Source of the DNA: Bacteroidota bacterium
Lineage (GTDB): Bacteria; Bacteroidota; Ignavibacteria; Ignavibacteriales; Melioribacteraceae
Direction: 5' to 3'
Length of the DNA stretch: 64,000 nt
Assembly (NCBI GenBank): GCA_023381535.1
Contig: JAMCSN010000226.1
Location: forward strand, 62,001 to 126,000
Of this stretch, positions 50,144 through 58,592 are shown piece after piece (position 1 is the first letter of the stretch; every line of letters begins with the position of its first letter). Below the pieces are notes generated by a model. The model had not been told where the DNA came from. It saw nothing but the letters and a program-made list of their open reading frames with translations, and did no database searches. Position numbers and translations under genes: made by a program.

Positions 50144-50162
50144 ATTACGCATAATTATGCAA
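50134..50162 (-). promoter_or_regulatory. argC promoter
   Basis: Minus strand: -35 TTGCAT (50157-50162), exactly 17 bases, -10 TATAAT (50134-50139). The -10 ends about 32 bases before the argC ATG, leaving a short leader. The hexamers lie inside the two ARG boxes, so ArgR binding would block polymerase. Confidence 0.75.
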
Positions 50163-50163
50163 T
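50146..50163 (-). promoter_or_regulatory. ARG box 1 (distal ArgR site)
   Basis: On the minus strand ATTGCATAATTATGCGTA matches the consensus at all but two of its specified positions and is a near-perfect palindrome (GCATAATTATGC). It covers the -35 hexamer of the argC promoter. ArgR is coded in the operon. Confidence 0.75.
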
Positions 50164-50217
50164 ACCGAAATGCGCATATTTTAACCTAATCCATTTAGAT
50201 CTTAATCTTGCTCATGC

Positions 50218-50262
50218 CCGCTTCGACTTGTCCCCGCTTCGCTCTCGCGAAGGCGAGGCGAG
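50218..50262. repeat. GC-rich palindromic repeat, copy C, upstream of argC
   Basis: CCCGCTTCGACTTGTCCCCG then CTTCGCTCTCGCG and AAGGCGAGGCGAG. The words CCCGCTTCGCTC and GCGAGGCGAG are shared with copies A and B, so this is a shorter member of the same family, here between genes. It is flanked on both sides by the words CTTAATCTTGCTC and AGATTAAGAGCAAG, which can pair. It lies in the otherwise empty gap 50168-50399. Confidence 0.7.
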
Positions 50263-50399
50263 CTCTTGATCTTAATCTAAAGAATAATCCGGCTTAAGAT
50301 TAAGAGCAAGACAATATTTATAGCGAATGTTGGTAAATATATTCTGCATATCGGTAAGCTGATTTTGAGGTTTAAAACGTTGATTTAGTGAGAAGACAA

Positions 50400-51077
50400 C
50401 TACCTTTTGATTCGCGCTAATATTTTGGTATCGGTTAATTCACGTATGGCATCGCTGGCAATCCACTTTGCTGATTTTGAATCGAGTGATTTGATTTCCG
50501 TTGCGAGCTTGAGAGCTTCTTTGTTTAGGAACTTACCGCGCTTTCCAATTTGACGGAGCGCCCAGTTGACGGCTTTCTTCACAAAGTTTCTTTCATCAAC
50601 GGAATGTTTTTTAATTAACGGAAGGAACTTGAGAAAATCTTTATCGTCGCGCTTCTTATCGTGAACCGCAAGATATGCAATCAAAGAAAATCCTGTGCGG
50701 CGGATAAACTCTTCTTTGCGCTCGGTCCATTCAAAAATTTTATCGAATGCGTGAGGAGTGAACCGAAATAAATTGCTGCACGCGCCGTCACAAATATCCC
50801 ACGAATTAAAATCGTGCACCCATTTGTTCATCTGTGTCTTCGTCACAAGTTTGGGATCATCAATCATTGTTGCGATATGACGCGCTTCGTGGTATCCGCT
50901 TTCCCAAAGTCTCAATGCCAGTTTATGGTCGGTACCGATTCTTTTTGCGAGCGCACGTAACACGGGAACGTTAACACCGAACGCTTTGTCAACATTAATT
51001 CCGTAACGTGCCATACCTTCGAGATTGCGCGGATTGTAATGCTTTCTCAACTCTTCAATTATTTCTTCAACTGTCAT
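50400..51077 (-). CDS. DNA alkylation repair protein, AlkD-like HEAT-repeat
   Basis: A 225-residue all-helical protein of the DNA_alkylation family. MARYGINVDKAFGVNVPVLR is the typical first repeat; WESGYHEARHIATMIDDP, HDFNSWDICDGACSNLF (the Trp-Asp pair used around the lesion), FVKKAVNWALRQIGKRG and IASDAIRELTD are the other helices. AlkD removes alkylated purines without base flipping. The preceding gene on the strand ends four bases upstream, so they are cotranscribed. Confidence 0.9.
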   Translation of the reverse strand: MTVEEIIEELRKHYNPRNLEGMARYGINVDKAFGVNVPVLRALAKRIGTDHKLALRLWESGYHEARHIATMIDDPKLVTKTQMNKWVHDFNSWDICDGACSNLFRFTPHAFDKIFEWTERKEEFIRRTGFSLIAYLAVHDKKRDDKDFLKFLPLIKKHSVDERNFVKKAVNWALRQIGKRGKFLNKEALKLATEIKSLDSKSAKWIASDAIRELTDTKILARIKR

Positions 51078-51081
51078 GTCA

Positions 51082-52374
51082 TCAATACGAAATTATCATT
51101 GTTGTTCCGCCTTCGCTACCGAACCTTGGGTTAACTATATTATTATAGATTGAACCGAAAGAATATGAAACTCCGAAACCGCCCCAATAGGAATACTGCG
51201 TTTCAAGCTGACGCCTTTGAGTTAACACTTCTTCCAAAGTTGCGCCTGCTCTCGGCAATGAAATTTGGTTTCTAATCTTGGAATAGCCGCCGTAGAAGTT
51301 AAGCGAAAATCCTTTGAAGAGATTTAAGGAAACACTTCCGTTAACACTCATTTCGTATAAATTAAAATTTGTTAAAACATTTGCGCCTTCTGTTCCAATA
51401 CTGATAGTTCCCCACGGTTTTACAAGCGACAAATTTATTTCGAGCGAATGACTCCAGAGATTTTCCTTCGTTTTAAAATAGATTGTCTCCTGGCCGTATT
51501 TGAAATATCCGTGTCTTAACTTGTACGCAATTCTCAACTGCCTCTCGTTCGAAACAGAGTATGGAAAAATGTTGTATTCAATCCCGGGAGACGCCCACAA
51601 TTCAAGGTCTATGTTAGAGTACGTGGATGAACTAAGTCCCGCCCAAACGCCCCATGACCAATTGCGGTCTATTGCTTTTACAACATAAGCACCAAAACTT
51701 TGGTATCGTGAAAGACTTAGTATATCGGTTTTCGAGATACCGTCGTAGTAGGTATAAATGTTTTCGTTGTAGCTCGCATTTATTTTAAAACTTAATTTCA
51801 AATCTTCGGTAGAACGATTTGCCGATATGGAACCGCTGAAATAATTGTATTTATAATTATCCTGTCCGCTGAAATTACCATTAATGCCCATTTTGAAATT
51901 CCAAAAATTCCAATCGTCTTTCTGTTCCCCTTCTTTCTTCTCGGGTTTAGCAAATGAAATGTTCATCTGATCGGAAAATTTAGTGCGCGCAATGTAGCGT
52001 ACCAATCCTTTCTTGAGCGCGTTAACCATTTTAATTCGCGATCGATCATGCGTATCCGTCTGGTTGGTAGAATATTCCAAAGTATCGTTCATGTTTGCAA
52101 ACACGTTCTGCCCAATGAAATAAAGCTTGTAATCGGTTCCCCCGGCAGCGGTTCGCTGAGAGGTAAACAAAATATGAACATCTGCGTCCTTGCGGTCACG
52201 CACGTAATTGACAATTGCAATCTGTTCCTTTACGAAATCCATGTCACATAAACCGCAGCCGACATAAATATTTGGAGCGCCGTTTTTTATTAATGACTGA
52301 TCAGTTTGAGAATAATTAATTGAAGTAAATACGAAGAGCATTACAACGATCAACGAAGCGAGGTTAAAACGCAT
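51082..52374 (-). CDS. Uncharacterised exported protein, predicted outer-membrane barrel
   Basis: A 430-residue protein. Signal peptide about 1-21. A soluble domain (30-150) follows, with PNIYVGCGLCDMDFVKEQIA, VNYVRDRKDADVHILFTSQR and an ANMNDTLEYSTNQTDTHDRS stretch. The rest (about 165-430) is a series of amphipathic strands ending in FRFGSEGGTTMIISY-like sequence, an outer-membrane barrel pattern. The Cys pair CGLC (37-40) could form a disulfide. I recognise the architecture from other Bacteroidota genomes but no named family. It is cotranscribed with alkD. Confidence 0.7.
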   Translation of the reverse strand: MRFNLASLIVVMLFVFTSINYSQTDQSLIKNGAPNIYVGCGLCDMDFVKEQIAIVNYVRDRKDADVHILFTSQRTAAGGTDYKLYFIGQNVFANMNDTLEYSTNQTDTHDRSRIKMVNALKKGLVRYIARTKFSDQMNISFAKPEKKEGEQKDDWNFWNFKMGINGNFSGQDNYKYNYFSGSISANRSTEDLKLSFKINASYNENIYTYYDGISKTDILSLSRYQSFGAYVVKAIDRNWSWGVWAGLSSSTYSNIDLELWASPGIEYNIFPYSVSNERQLRIAYKLRHGYFKYGQETIYFKTKENLWSHSLEINLSLVKPWGTISIGTEGANVLTNFNLYEMSVNGSVSLNLFKGFSLNFYGGYSKIRNQISLPRAGATLEEVLTQRRQLETQYSYWGGFGVSYSFGSIYNNIVNPRFGSEGGTTMIISY

Positions 52375-52535
52375 ACCGCCCCCTTTGTGTTTTAAGTGAT
52401 GATGAAATTGATTTATTCCTTAATTATTTACAGACCCTTTCTGCTTATTTAAAAGCTTAATAAAAGTTTTGCGGCAAAATCAAAAAGTTGATCATCCAAA
52501 CAATATCATTAAAATTCTCCGATAAAGTTTTGGAA

Positions 52536-53012
52536 TCAATTCTCTTTTTCTTTTACCAACGGGAATAATGATGAACGATAAATTTTCCATTCTCCGTCGT
52601 TTTGTTTTTTCCAGATTATGATCCCGGTATCCTGGGCAAATTGAGATTTAGCCGCAAATTTCGGTTTCACCTCTGAAGTTTGCACAACCCTCATATAACC
52701 GTAATTGTTGTCGGCTTCTATTTCAATTATTCCATAATTCAATTTAATGTTCAAAAACATATTCTGAAAAAGCCGGTTGTACTCGTTTAGAGTAGATGTA
52801 AATGTCTCGTCGGGTTGATTAGGATATAGCCCGATGTAATCTTCCGAGTAATAGGAACCGAAATTTTTAAGATATCTCTTGTTGAACGATTCCTCCCATT
52901 GAATAAGTTTCGCCTTTATTTGATCGGCATTGCTTGTTTGAATATTGGTTTGAGCCTGCGCTGTAATCATTAATATGACGAAGCCGACTGCCGCAATTAA
53001 GATTTTTTTCAT
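52536..53012 (-). CDS. Exported NTF2/SnoaL-like (DUF4440-type) protein
   Basis: A 158-residue protein, signal peptide 1-21 (ending TAQAQ). IKAKLIQWEESFNKRYLKNF and SYYSEDYIGLYPNQPDETFT are the helix-strand start of an NTF2-like cone; YGYMRVVQTSEVKPKF and GIIIWKKQNDGEWKIYRSSL the sheet. The ATG at 53012 follows GGAG by ten bases; the longer frame lacks the signal sequence at its front. Role unknown; many such domains bind small hydrophobic molecules. Confidence 0.7.
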   Translation of the reverse strand: MKKILIAAVGFVILMITAQAQTNIQTSNADQIKAKLIQWEESFNKRYLKNFGSYYSEDYIGLYPNQPDETFTSTLNEYNRLFQNMFLNIKLNYGIIEIEADNNYGYMRVVQTSEVKPKFAAKSQFAQDTGIIIWKKQNDGEWKIYRSSLFPLVKEKEN

Positions 53013-53106
53013 TATACGATTTCTCCACAGTAAGATTTTGCAGTGCAACTTAAAAACATTCGTCAACAACTACCAATTATTTTCGAGCGCTGGATGGGAT
53101 AAAAAA

Positions 53107-53137
53107 AAATCCATCCCGCTAGAGGCGGGATGGATTT
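53107..53137. repeat. 13-bp palindrome in an empty gap
   Basis: AAATCCATCCCGC (53107-53119), TAGAG loop, GCGGGATGGATTT (53125-53137). A fully paired hairpin in the 291-base gap 53013-53303. It lies upstream of the NTF2-like gene and downstream of nothing obvious. The rest of the gap shows no gene. It could end a transcript from the TauE-like gene only if transcription ran the other way, so a repeat is likelier. Confidence 0.55.
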
Positions 53138-53303
53138 GGGGATCTGTGAGTCGGTCGTGCGTGGGGGTTTAAATTTTTTGTTGATTGAGTTTCATTCTTA
53201 AGTATTTCTCTTTGAACTATAGACAGAGAGAACAGACGGGTGGGTTTAATCTATAAGATTAAAATTCGTTAATGATCGAAATTCTTTGCTCTAAAGAGAG
53301 GCG

Positions 53304-53666
53304 TTATTTTTCAAAAAAGAGCTTTATCGCATAGAATAAAAGGAACGCACCGAAAATCTTTTTTAGTACACTTTCGGGAAGCGTGACCGCAAATTTTGAT
53401 GAGATATAACTACCCAGAAGAAAAGCCGCACTCATAATCAATGCCGCTTTAATATTAACGTATCCGGCTTTATAATAATTAAAAACCGCTAGAATTCCGA
53501 TTGGCGGAAGCAATAGCGCTAGAGAAGTTCCTTGAGCTTCCTGTTGTGAGTAATTCATGAGATAAACTAGAGCGGGAATAACAATTATGCCGCCGCCGAT
53601 TCCCATGATTCCGCTGACGGCACCGGTGAGAAGACCGATTAATAGAAGATAAATAATTTGTATCAT
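53304..53666 (-). CDS. Half-size TauE/SafE-family membrane protein
   Basis: A 120-residue protein with four membrane segments. IMGIGGGIIVIPALVYLMNY is the signature of TauE/SafE (the GxGGG..PAL motif). LPPIGILAVFNYYKAGYVNI and AFLLGSYISSKFAVTLPESV follow. The full family is about 250 residues with two such halves; this is one half, a form seen in several phyla and presumably a homodimer. The ATG at 53666 is the family start; upstream in-frame sequence is unlikely. Probable anion or sulfur-compound exporter. Confidence 0.85.
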   Translation of the reverse strand: MIQIIYLLLIGLLTGAVSGIMGIGGGIIVIPALVYLMNYSQQEAQGTSLALLLPPIGILAVFNYYKAGYVNIKAALIMSAAFLLGSYISSKFAVTLPESVLKKIFGAFLLFYAIKLFFEK

Positions 53667-53694
53667 GTTGTTATCTATTTTTTTGTTAGAAAAA

Positions 53695-54249
53695 TTATGA
53701 TGCTGCCGCAACAACCGCGCCGGCAGACGAATCAAGCTGAAGTGCAATTATTAAATACCAGCCGCATAAAATCAGCAGTTCTAATTCCGGATATTTTTTT
53801 GCTTCTTCCGAAAATTCAACGCGCGCTTGTGTCTTGAACCAATCTTTCAATTTCGGTTCTTCAATACCGGATCTGAAAGCAACAACTGTATTATTATTCG
53901 CATCTTGAAATTCAAATTTGGTTGACCAAAAATTCGACGACTGCCAGTGAAATATTTTGCTGTTGGTAAATTCCAAACTACCGGAATAACTCATCCGCTT
54001 CGGTTTGTAAACTGCAAGATCGGTTTCTTTTCCAACTTCACGGATCGTAATTGTGACGTTGAAAAAGCCGACACGCTTAAAAGTCCATTTACCATTAGAT
54101 GCTTCCGCCTCGGCTAAGGATCCAAGAGATTTCGGAAAAATTAACGAGGCGTACAAATCTTCATCGCTGCGCAGTTCAAAAGTTTGTTCGAGCGCTTTCG
54201 GCTGAATCCAATTTAACTGTTCTGCCCCAACACTTCTAATTGATTTCAT
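53695..54249 (-). CDS. Uncharacterised beta-rich protein with hydrophobic C-terminus
   Basis: A 184-residue protein. It is mostly strand: YASLIFPKSLGSLAEAEASN, WTFKRVGFFNVTITIREVG, AVYKPKRMSYSGSLEFTNSK and KFEFQDANNNTVVAFRSG. This order resembles tubby/LURP-one-like folds, which is inference only. A hydrophobic helix near the end (LELLILCGWYLIIALQL, about 154-170) may anchor it. No signal peptide. It lies between the TauE-like and DinB genes on the same strand. Confidence 0.6.
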   Translation of the reverse strand: MKSIRSVGAEQLNWIQPKALEQTFELRSDEDLYASLIFPKSLGSLAEAEASNGKWTFKRVGFFNVTITIREVGKETDLAVYKPKRMSYSGSLEFTNSKIFHWQSSNFWSTKFEFQDANNNTVVAFRSGIEEPKLKDWFKTQARVEFSEEAKKYPELELLILCGWYLIIALQLDSSAGAVVAAAS

Positions 54250-54282
54250 TTTTTGATCCCAAAATTCTGAATGCTTGAAATT

Positions 54283-54756
54283 TTATTTTAAAATTTGATC
54301 CAAATGATATTTCATGTGTCCGTAGTAATCTCCGATCAAATAATCCAAAGTTGCCGGTTCACTTTGCGGGACTCCTTTCCACTCGATCACATCAAAATTA
54401 TGAAGGCTGTGTTTTTTTGTTCTAACTTGATCCGGCATCAATTCAAGTATTCGAATCAACTGCGCGTTATTGAGTTTCCACATGTCTATAATAAATTCCC
54501 ACTTTGCAGTTTGATAGTTCTGCAGCGCAACCCACTTGTCCTGGTCGTAACCGGGGAACACCAAATCGGCTTGGTATTGACCGTTAACAAATCTAGTCAA
54601 ATTGTTGATGGATGAATCGACAAGATGCCCCAAAATTTCTTTCGAGGACCATTTATTCGGCGCAGGTTTAACACTGCTTGCAAATTCAGAAATTGAACGC
54701 AGCTTCTTCTCTGTCTCACTCAGAAATAATTTTGTTTCTTCGATAAATTCTTTCAT
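54283..54756 (-). CDS. DinB-family protein
   Basis: A 157-residue four-helix protein of the DinB/YfiT type. NKWSSKEILGHLVDSSINNL carries the first metal-type His; YDQDKWVALQNYQTAKWEFI and GDYYGHMKYHLDQIL carry the later His pair. Some members are bacillithiol or mycothiol transferases; the thiol used here is unknown. The ATG at 54756 has AAGG five bases upstream. It follows the RluA-type gene by 20 bases. Confidence 0.85.
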   Translation of the reverse strand: MKEFIEETKLFLSETEKKLRSISEFASSVKPAPNKWSSKEILGHLVDSSINNLTRFVNGQYQADLVFPGYDQDKWVALQNYQTAKWEFIIDMWKLNNAQLIRILELMPDQVRTKKHSLHNFDVIEWKGVPQSEPATLDYLIGDYYGHMKYHLDQILK

Positions 54757-54776
54757 GATGCCTTTTCGGTTTTGCT

Positions 54777-55430
54777 CTATTGAATTGTTTCTAACACATC
54801 TTGAAAACTTTTGGGTGCATCGCATCGGATTTCAATTCCCTTTCGCTCGCGTAAATCAAACTTTATACTTTGTGCATGAAGCATAATTCTTGGAAAATTC
54901 TTTTGAGTTTTCTTATCACCGTAACGAGAATCGCCAACGATAGAATGACCAATGCCGTAAAGATGAACGCGAAGTTGGTGGCGGCGACCAGTGGAGGGAT
55001 TTAATTCCAAGAGAGTGTATTCATTAAATCTCTTTACGACCTTGAAATTTGTTGAGCTCGACTTACCGTTTTTTTCATCAACGCCCATTCTTCCAGAACC
55101 AAATTCCTTTATTGCTTTCGTAATCGAACCTTCATTTTCGCGAACGTTTCCGTACACCAATGCAAGATACGATTTCTTTACAGTTCTTCCGGCAAATTGT
55201 TTGTTCAACATTTTGTGAGTCACTGCGTTTTTCGCGAACAAAATTACACCGCTTACTTCTTTGTCCAGCCGATGAACAATGAAAAATTTCTTGGAATATT
55301 TTTTCTCAAGTAGAGAGTGGATCGAATCTTTTGTCGTATCATTTTCCTTGATCGAAGCGATCCCTTCATGTTTGTTGATTGCAATAAGGTTTTCGTCATC
55401 GTACAATATTTCTAATCCGAGTTGGTCCAT
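54777..55430 (-). CDS. RluA-family pseudouridine synthase, short form
   Basis: A 217-residue enzyme without S4 domain. It starts LEILYDDENLIAINKHEGI; HRLDKEVSGVILFAKN has the catalytic Asp (near 56); KSYLALVYGNV, LLELNPSTGRRHQLRVHL and VGDSRYGDKK are typical of RluA/TruC-like enzymes. The exact uridine cannot be told. It is four bases downstream of an esterase gene and upstream of a DinB gene, an apparent three-gene unit. Confidence 0.92.
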   Translation of the reverse strand: MDQLGLEILYDDENLIAINKHEGIASIKENDTTKDSIHSLLEKKYSKKFFIVHRLDKEVSGVILFAKNAVTHKMLNKQFAGRTVKKSYLALVYGNVRENEGSITKAIKEFGSGRMGVDEKNGKSSSTNFKVVKRFNEYTLLELNPSTGRRHQLRVHLYGIGHSIVGDSRYGDKKTQKNFPRIMLHAQSIKFDLRERKGIEIRCDAPKSFQDVLETIQ

Positions 55431-55434
55431 CAGA

Positions 55435-56295
55435 TTATTTCTGCGCCGGATTACTAAAAACAGCTTTCAACCCATGAGTTGCCATGAACGGAATTACAGT
55501 GTAATGTGTTTCGTCCAACAAAATTTCATCGTGCAATGTTAAGCCGGAATAATTATGTGCGCGGATGGAAGCGATCATGTCTTTCCAATCATTTTTGAAA
55601 CTCTCCGCTTCCAGAGAGCCAACTGCCGTGTAAATAACCGCATTCAAACTTTTGTCGGATTCAAAAAATTTCTTTTCCAACTTTACGACGTAGTGATCGT
55701 CCCACAACAAAACCGGACTAAGAATAACATACCGTTTGAATAATTCCGGTTGCGAGAAGAGAGAATAAAAACAAAACAGTCCGCCGTAAGAATGCCCGAC
55801 AAGCGTCCGGTCATTTTTTTCAGTTCTGTATTTGGATTCAATCATTGGAATCAATTCATCTTTTATAAACCTCAAGAATTTTTCTCCACCGCCCGATGTC
55901 GGCGTTAGAAGTCTAGCTTGTTCCGGCAGGTTCTCTGCAGAAACTTTTGTCGGCGTATAATCTCGCGCACGGTTGTAAATAAATTCTTTCGACCCGCCCC
56001 CGGATGAAATTCCGACAATGATTGCTTCCGGAACTTCTTTATCAAACGCCAGTAGATGCTGCATCTCCGTCATTATTCCAAACGACGAATATGCGTCGAG
56101 CATATAAATCACCGGATAATTTTGTTTTGTGTAATCATAACTTCCCGGAAGACAAACAAAAATTGGATACGTGTTCCCGTTGGAAGCGGATGTCACTTCT
56201 ATGACTTCCGTGTGATGAAGCGTTACGGGCTGGACAGGCTGAGCATTGAGCGCGGTTACAAACACGAACAAAAATATTATTACTCTTTTCATCAT
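55435..56295 (-). CDS. Exported esterase (alpha/beta hydrolase, Fes/IroE-like)
   Basis: A 286-residue protein. Signal peptide about 1-18 (ending LNAQP). NGNTYPIFVCLPGSYDY and YPVIYMLDAYSSFGIMTEMQ start the fold. The nucleophile elbow is LVGHSYGGLF (Ser near 168). A late His in EILLDETHYTVIPFM completes the triad with an Asp. Related enzymes hydrolyse siderophore esters or phenolic esters. No siderophore genes are near, so the substrate is open. Confidence 0.87.
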   Translation of the reverse strand: MMKRVIIFLFVFVTALNAQPVQPVTLHHTEVIEVTSASNGNTYPIFVCLPGSYDYTKQNYPVIYMLDAYSSFGIMTEMQHLLAFDKEVPEAIIVGISSGGGSKEFIYNRARDYTPTKVSAENLPEQARLLTPTSGGGEKFLRFIKDELIPMIESKYRTEKNDRTLVGHSYGGLFCFYSLFSQPELFKRYVILSPVLLWDDHYVVKLEKKFFESDKSLNAVIYTAVGSLEAESFKNDWKDMIASIRAHNYSGLTLHDEILLDETHYTVIPFMATHGLKAVFSNPAQK

Positions 56296-56313
56296 AATCC
56301 TTTCACAAAACTT

Positions 56314-57288
56314 TTATAAATTGAAATCGCAAATCATCTTATCCATCAGCGCATCGAGATTATAATCCACAATTTGATTTTTCGGGTCGGAGTACCACTC
56401 AACTATTTCTTCGGCGCCTTGCGAAAACGGAATTGTTGCCTCAAAATCCGGCACAAGTTTTTTAATTTTGGAATTATCAAACACGGCGTTGTTGGCTTTG
56501 TCGCCGAACAATTGATCGCCCCACTCTTTGTCGTGTTGAGAAATAAAACTTGAAGGCAAATGCGCAATTTGCAAATCGTAGCCGGCTTTCATCGCCAAGG
56601 TTTCAGCAATTTTGTTCCATGAAAGAACTTCATCGGAAGTAATATGATAAGCTTCGCCGACCGCTTGCGGATTTCCGAGCAATCCAACAAATCCTTTTGC
56701 GAAATCACGCGTATGCGTCAGCGTCCACAAAGAATTTCCGTCATCGTGAATAATTATTTTTTTGCCGAGTTTCATTCTGTGGAACGGAAGATAATCTGCA
56801 CGGAGCGGAGTTTTTGTTTTATCGTACGTGTGCGAAGGACGGCAAATCGTAACTGGAAATTTTTCTTCGCGGTAAACTTTCATCAGAAAATTCTCGCAAT
56901 CAATCTTTGCTTGTGAGTAACTCCAGAAAGGATTTTCAAGCGGCGTCTCTTCCGTAATCGGCAATTTCTGAACCGGTTTTTGGTACGCCGATGCTGAACT
57001 GATAAATATAAACTGATTTGCTTTGTCTCTGAATAAACTGAAATCGTTTTTTACTTGTTCTTTGTTGTAAGCGACCCAATCAACCACGACATCAAAAGCA
57101 CGATTGCCAATTGCGTTTTTTACAGTATCAACATCCCTAATATCAGCATGAATAATTTCCGCATCTTTCGGTGTTGCTCTAAAAGACGTTCCTCGATTCA
57201 GAAGAAACAGATCGTAACCTTTTTCAACACATAACTGCGAACACGCAGAGCTTATAACACCTGTTCCACCGATGAACAATACTTTCAT
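56314..57288 (-). CDS. NAD-dependent epimerase/dehydratase family protein
   Basis: A 324-residue SDR. The nucleotide site MKVLFIGGTGVISSACSQLC is a GGTGxxS variant; LFLLNRG and IIHADIRDVDTV follow. SSASAYQKP and WSYSQAKIDCENFL supply the Ser/Tyr-x3-Lys triad. HITSDEVLSWNKIAETLAMK is the usual late segment. The substrate may be a nucleotide sugar or an isoflavone-reductase-like compound; it cannot be fixed. It ends 18 bases from the esterase gene on the same strand. Confidence 0.88.
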   Translation of the reverse strand: MKVLFIGGTGVISSACSQLCVEKGYDLFLLNRGTSFRATPKDAEIIHADIRDVDTVKNAIGNRAFDVVVDWVAYNKEQVKNDFSLFRDKANQFIFISSASAYQKPVQKLPITEETPLENPFWSYSQAKIDCENFLMKVYREEKFPVTICRPSHTYDKTKTPLRADYLPFHRMKLGKKIIIHDDGNSLWTLTHTRDFAKGFVGLLGNPQAVGEAYHITSDEVLSWNKIAETLAMKAGYDLQIAHLPSSFISQHDKEWGDQLFGDKANNAVFDNSKIKKLVPDFEATIPFSQGAEEIVEWYSDPKNQIVDYNLDALMDKMICDFNL

Positions 57289-57437
57289 TAGAACCTTCCG
57301 ATTGTGACGTGTTTTTCTTTGTCAAAAAATAAGTCTCTTAAAATAAATGTGCTCGGAATAATGTCTGGCGTTAAACAAATTAATCGCATGTAAAAATAAA
57401 AATCATATTTTTGTAATAAGAAAAGAAGAAGTCGTGA

Positions 57438-58589
57438 ATGAACAGTTCCGTTAATTATCCGGTAATCAGCGTTGATGAAGTGATTCGTCCAACACGTGTT
57501 GAAGTCGATCTAAAAATTCTTGCCGAAAATTTCAGAACGATCAAAAAGCATGTTGCGTCGGCAAAGGTAATGCCTGTTCTTAAAGCAAACGCATACGGTC
57601 ACGGATTAGTTCGCGTAGCGCAGCTTATGGAAGAACTTAAAGCAGATTATCTCGGCGTTGCCGTTCTCGAAGAAGGAATTCTTCTGCGTCAGAAAGAGAT
57701 TAAAATTCCCATACTCGTTCTCGGCGGCATCTGGGGAAATCAAATTCCAATTTTCATCAAACATGATCTTTCGATCACCGCTTCATCAATTGAAAAGCTG
57801 AAACAGATTGACGAACTTTCCGCACAATTGAAAAAGAAAGCCAGAGTTCATCTCAAGATCGATACGGGCATGGAACGTCTTGGCGTACATTACTATCATG
57901 CCGAGAAATTTTTTGAAGCAACGCTTTCGTGCAAACATATTATTATTGATGGCGTTTACTCTCACTTTGCAAATTCAGACGATCGCGATTTTAGTTTTGC
58001 CAAACTTCAACTCGAAAGATTTAACGAAGCCGTCCGTTTTTTTGAAAGACACTCATTGCAAACTCCAACACGCCACATTGCAAACTCCGGCGCAATTCTT
58101 CAGATGCCGGAAGCAAATTTGGATATGGTTCGTCCGGGAATTATGCTTTACGGAGTTTATCCGTCGCAAGAAGTGAAACATTCTGTAAAAGTTATTCCCG
58201 CGCTGACTTGGAAATCTTTGGTTGTGTATTTCAAAGTTATCAAAGCTGGAAATTCCGTTGGCTACGGAATGACATGGAAACCCGATCACGACATTCGCGC
58301 GGTAACAGTACCTGTCGGTTACGGCGACGGATACCTGCGCGCCATGAGCAACAAAGCAGAAGTTTCAATTCACGGAAAGCGGTACCCGGTGATCGGAAGA
58401 ATCTCTATGGATCAAATTGTTGTCAACATTGAAAAAGACTCCGCATACAACGGCGATGAAGTGATTTTGATTGGCGTGAACGGAAACAATTCAATTACAG
58501 TTGAAGAACTTGCAGATTGGGCAGGAACAATTCCGTACGAGATTCTAACCAATATAAATACGCGCGTTCCGAGAGTTTACATACAATAA
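57438..58589 (+). CDS. alr: Alanine racemase
   Basis: A 383-residue PLP enzyme that makes D-alanine for peptidoglycan. RVEVDLKILAENFRTIKKHV leads into VLKANAYGHGLVRV with the PLP Lys (near 53). KIDTGMERLGVH, ANSGAILQMPEANLDMVRPG, GNSVGYGMTW (catalytic Tyr region) and IGRISMDQIVVNI are all typical. A -10-like TATTTTTG lies at 57406-57413. It is alone on the plus strand between minus-strand genes. Confidence 0.96.
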   Translation: MNSSVNYPVISVDEVIRPTRVEVDLKILAENFRTIKKHVASAKVMPVLKANAYGHGLVRVAQLMEELKADYLGVAVLEEGILLRQKEIKIPILVLGGIWGNQIPIFIKHDLSITASSIEKLKQIDELSAQLKKKARVHLKIDTGMERLGVHYYHAEKFFEATLSCKHIIIDGVYSHFANSDDRDFSFAKLQLERFNEAVRFFERHSLQTPTRHIANSGAILQMPEANLDMVRPGIMLYGVYPSQEVKHSVKVIPALTWKSLVVYFKVIKAGNSVGYGMTWKPDHDIRAVTVPVGYGDGYLRAMSNKAEVSIHGKRYPVIGRISMDQIVVNIEKDSAYNGDEVILIGVNGNNSITVEELADWAGTIPYEILTNINTRVPRVYIQ

Positions 58590-58592
58590 AAT

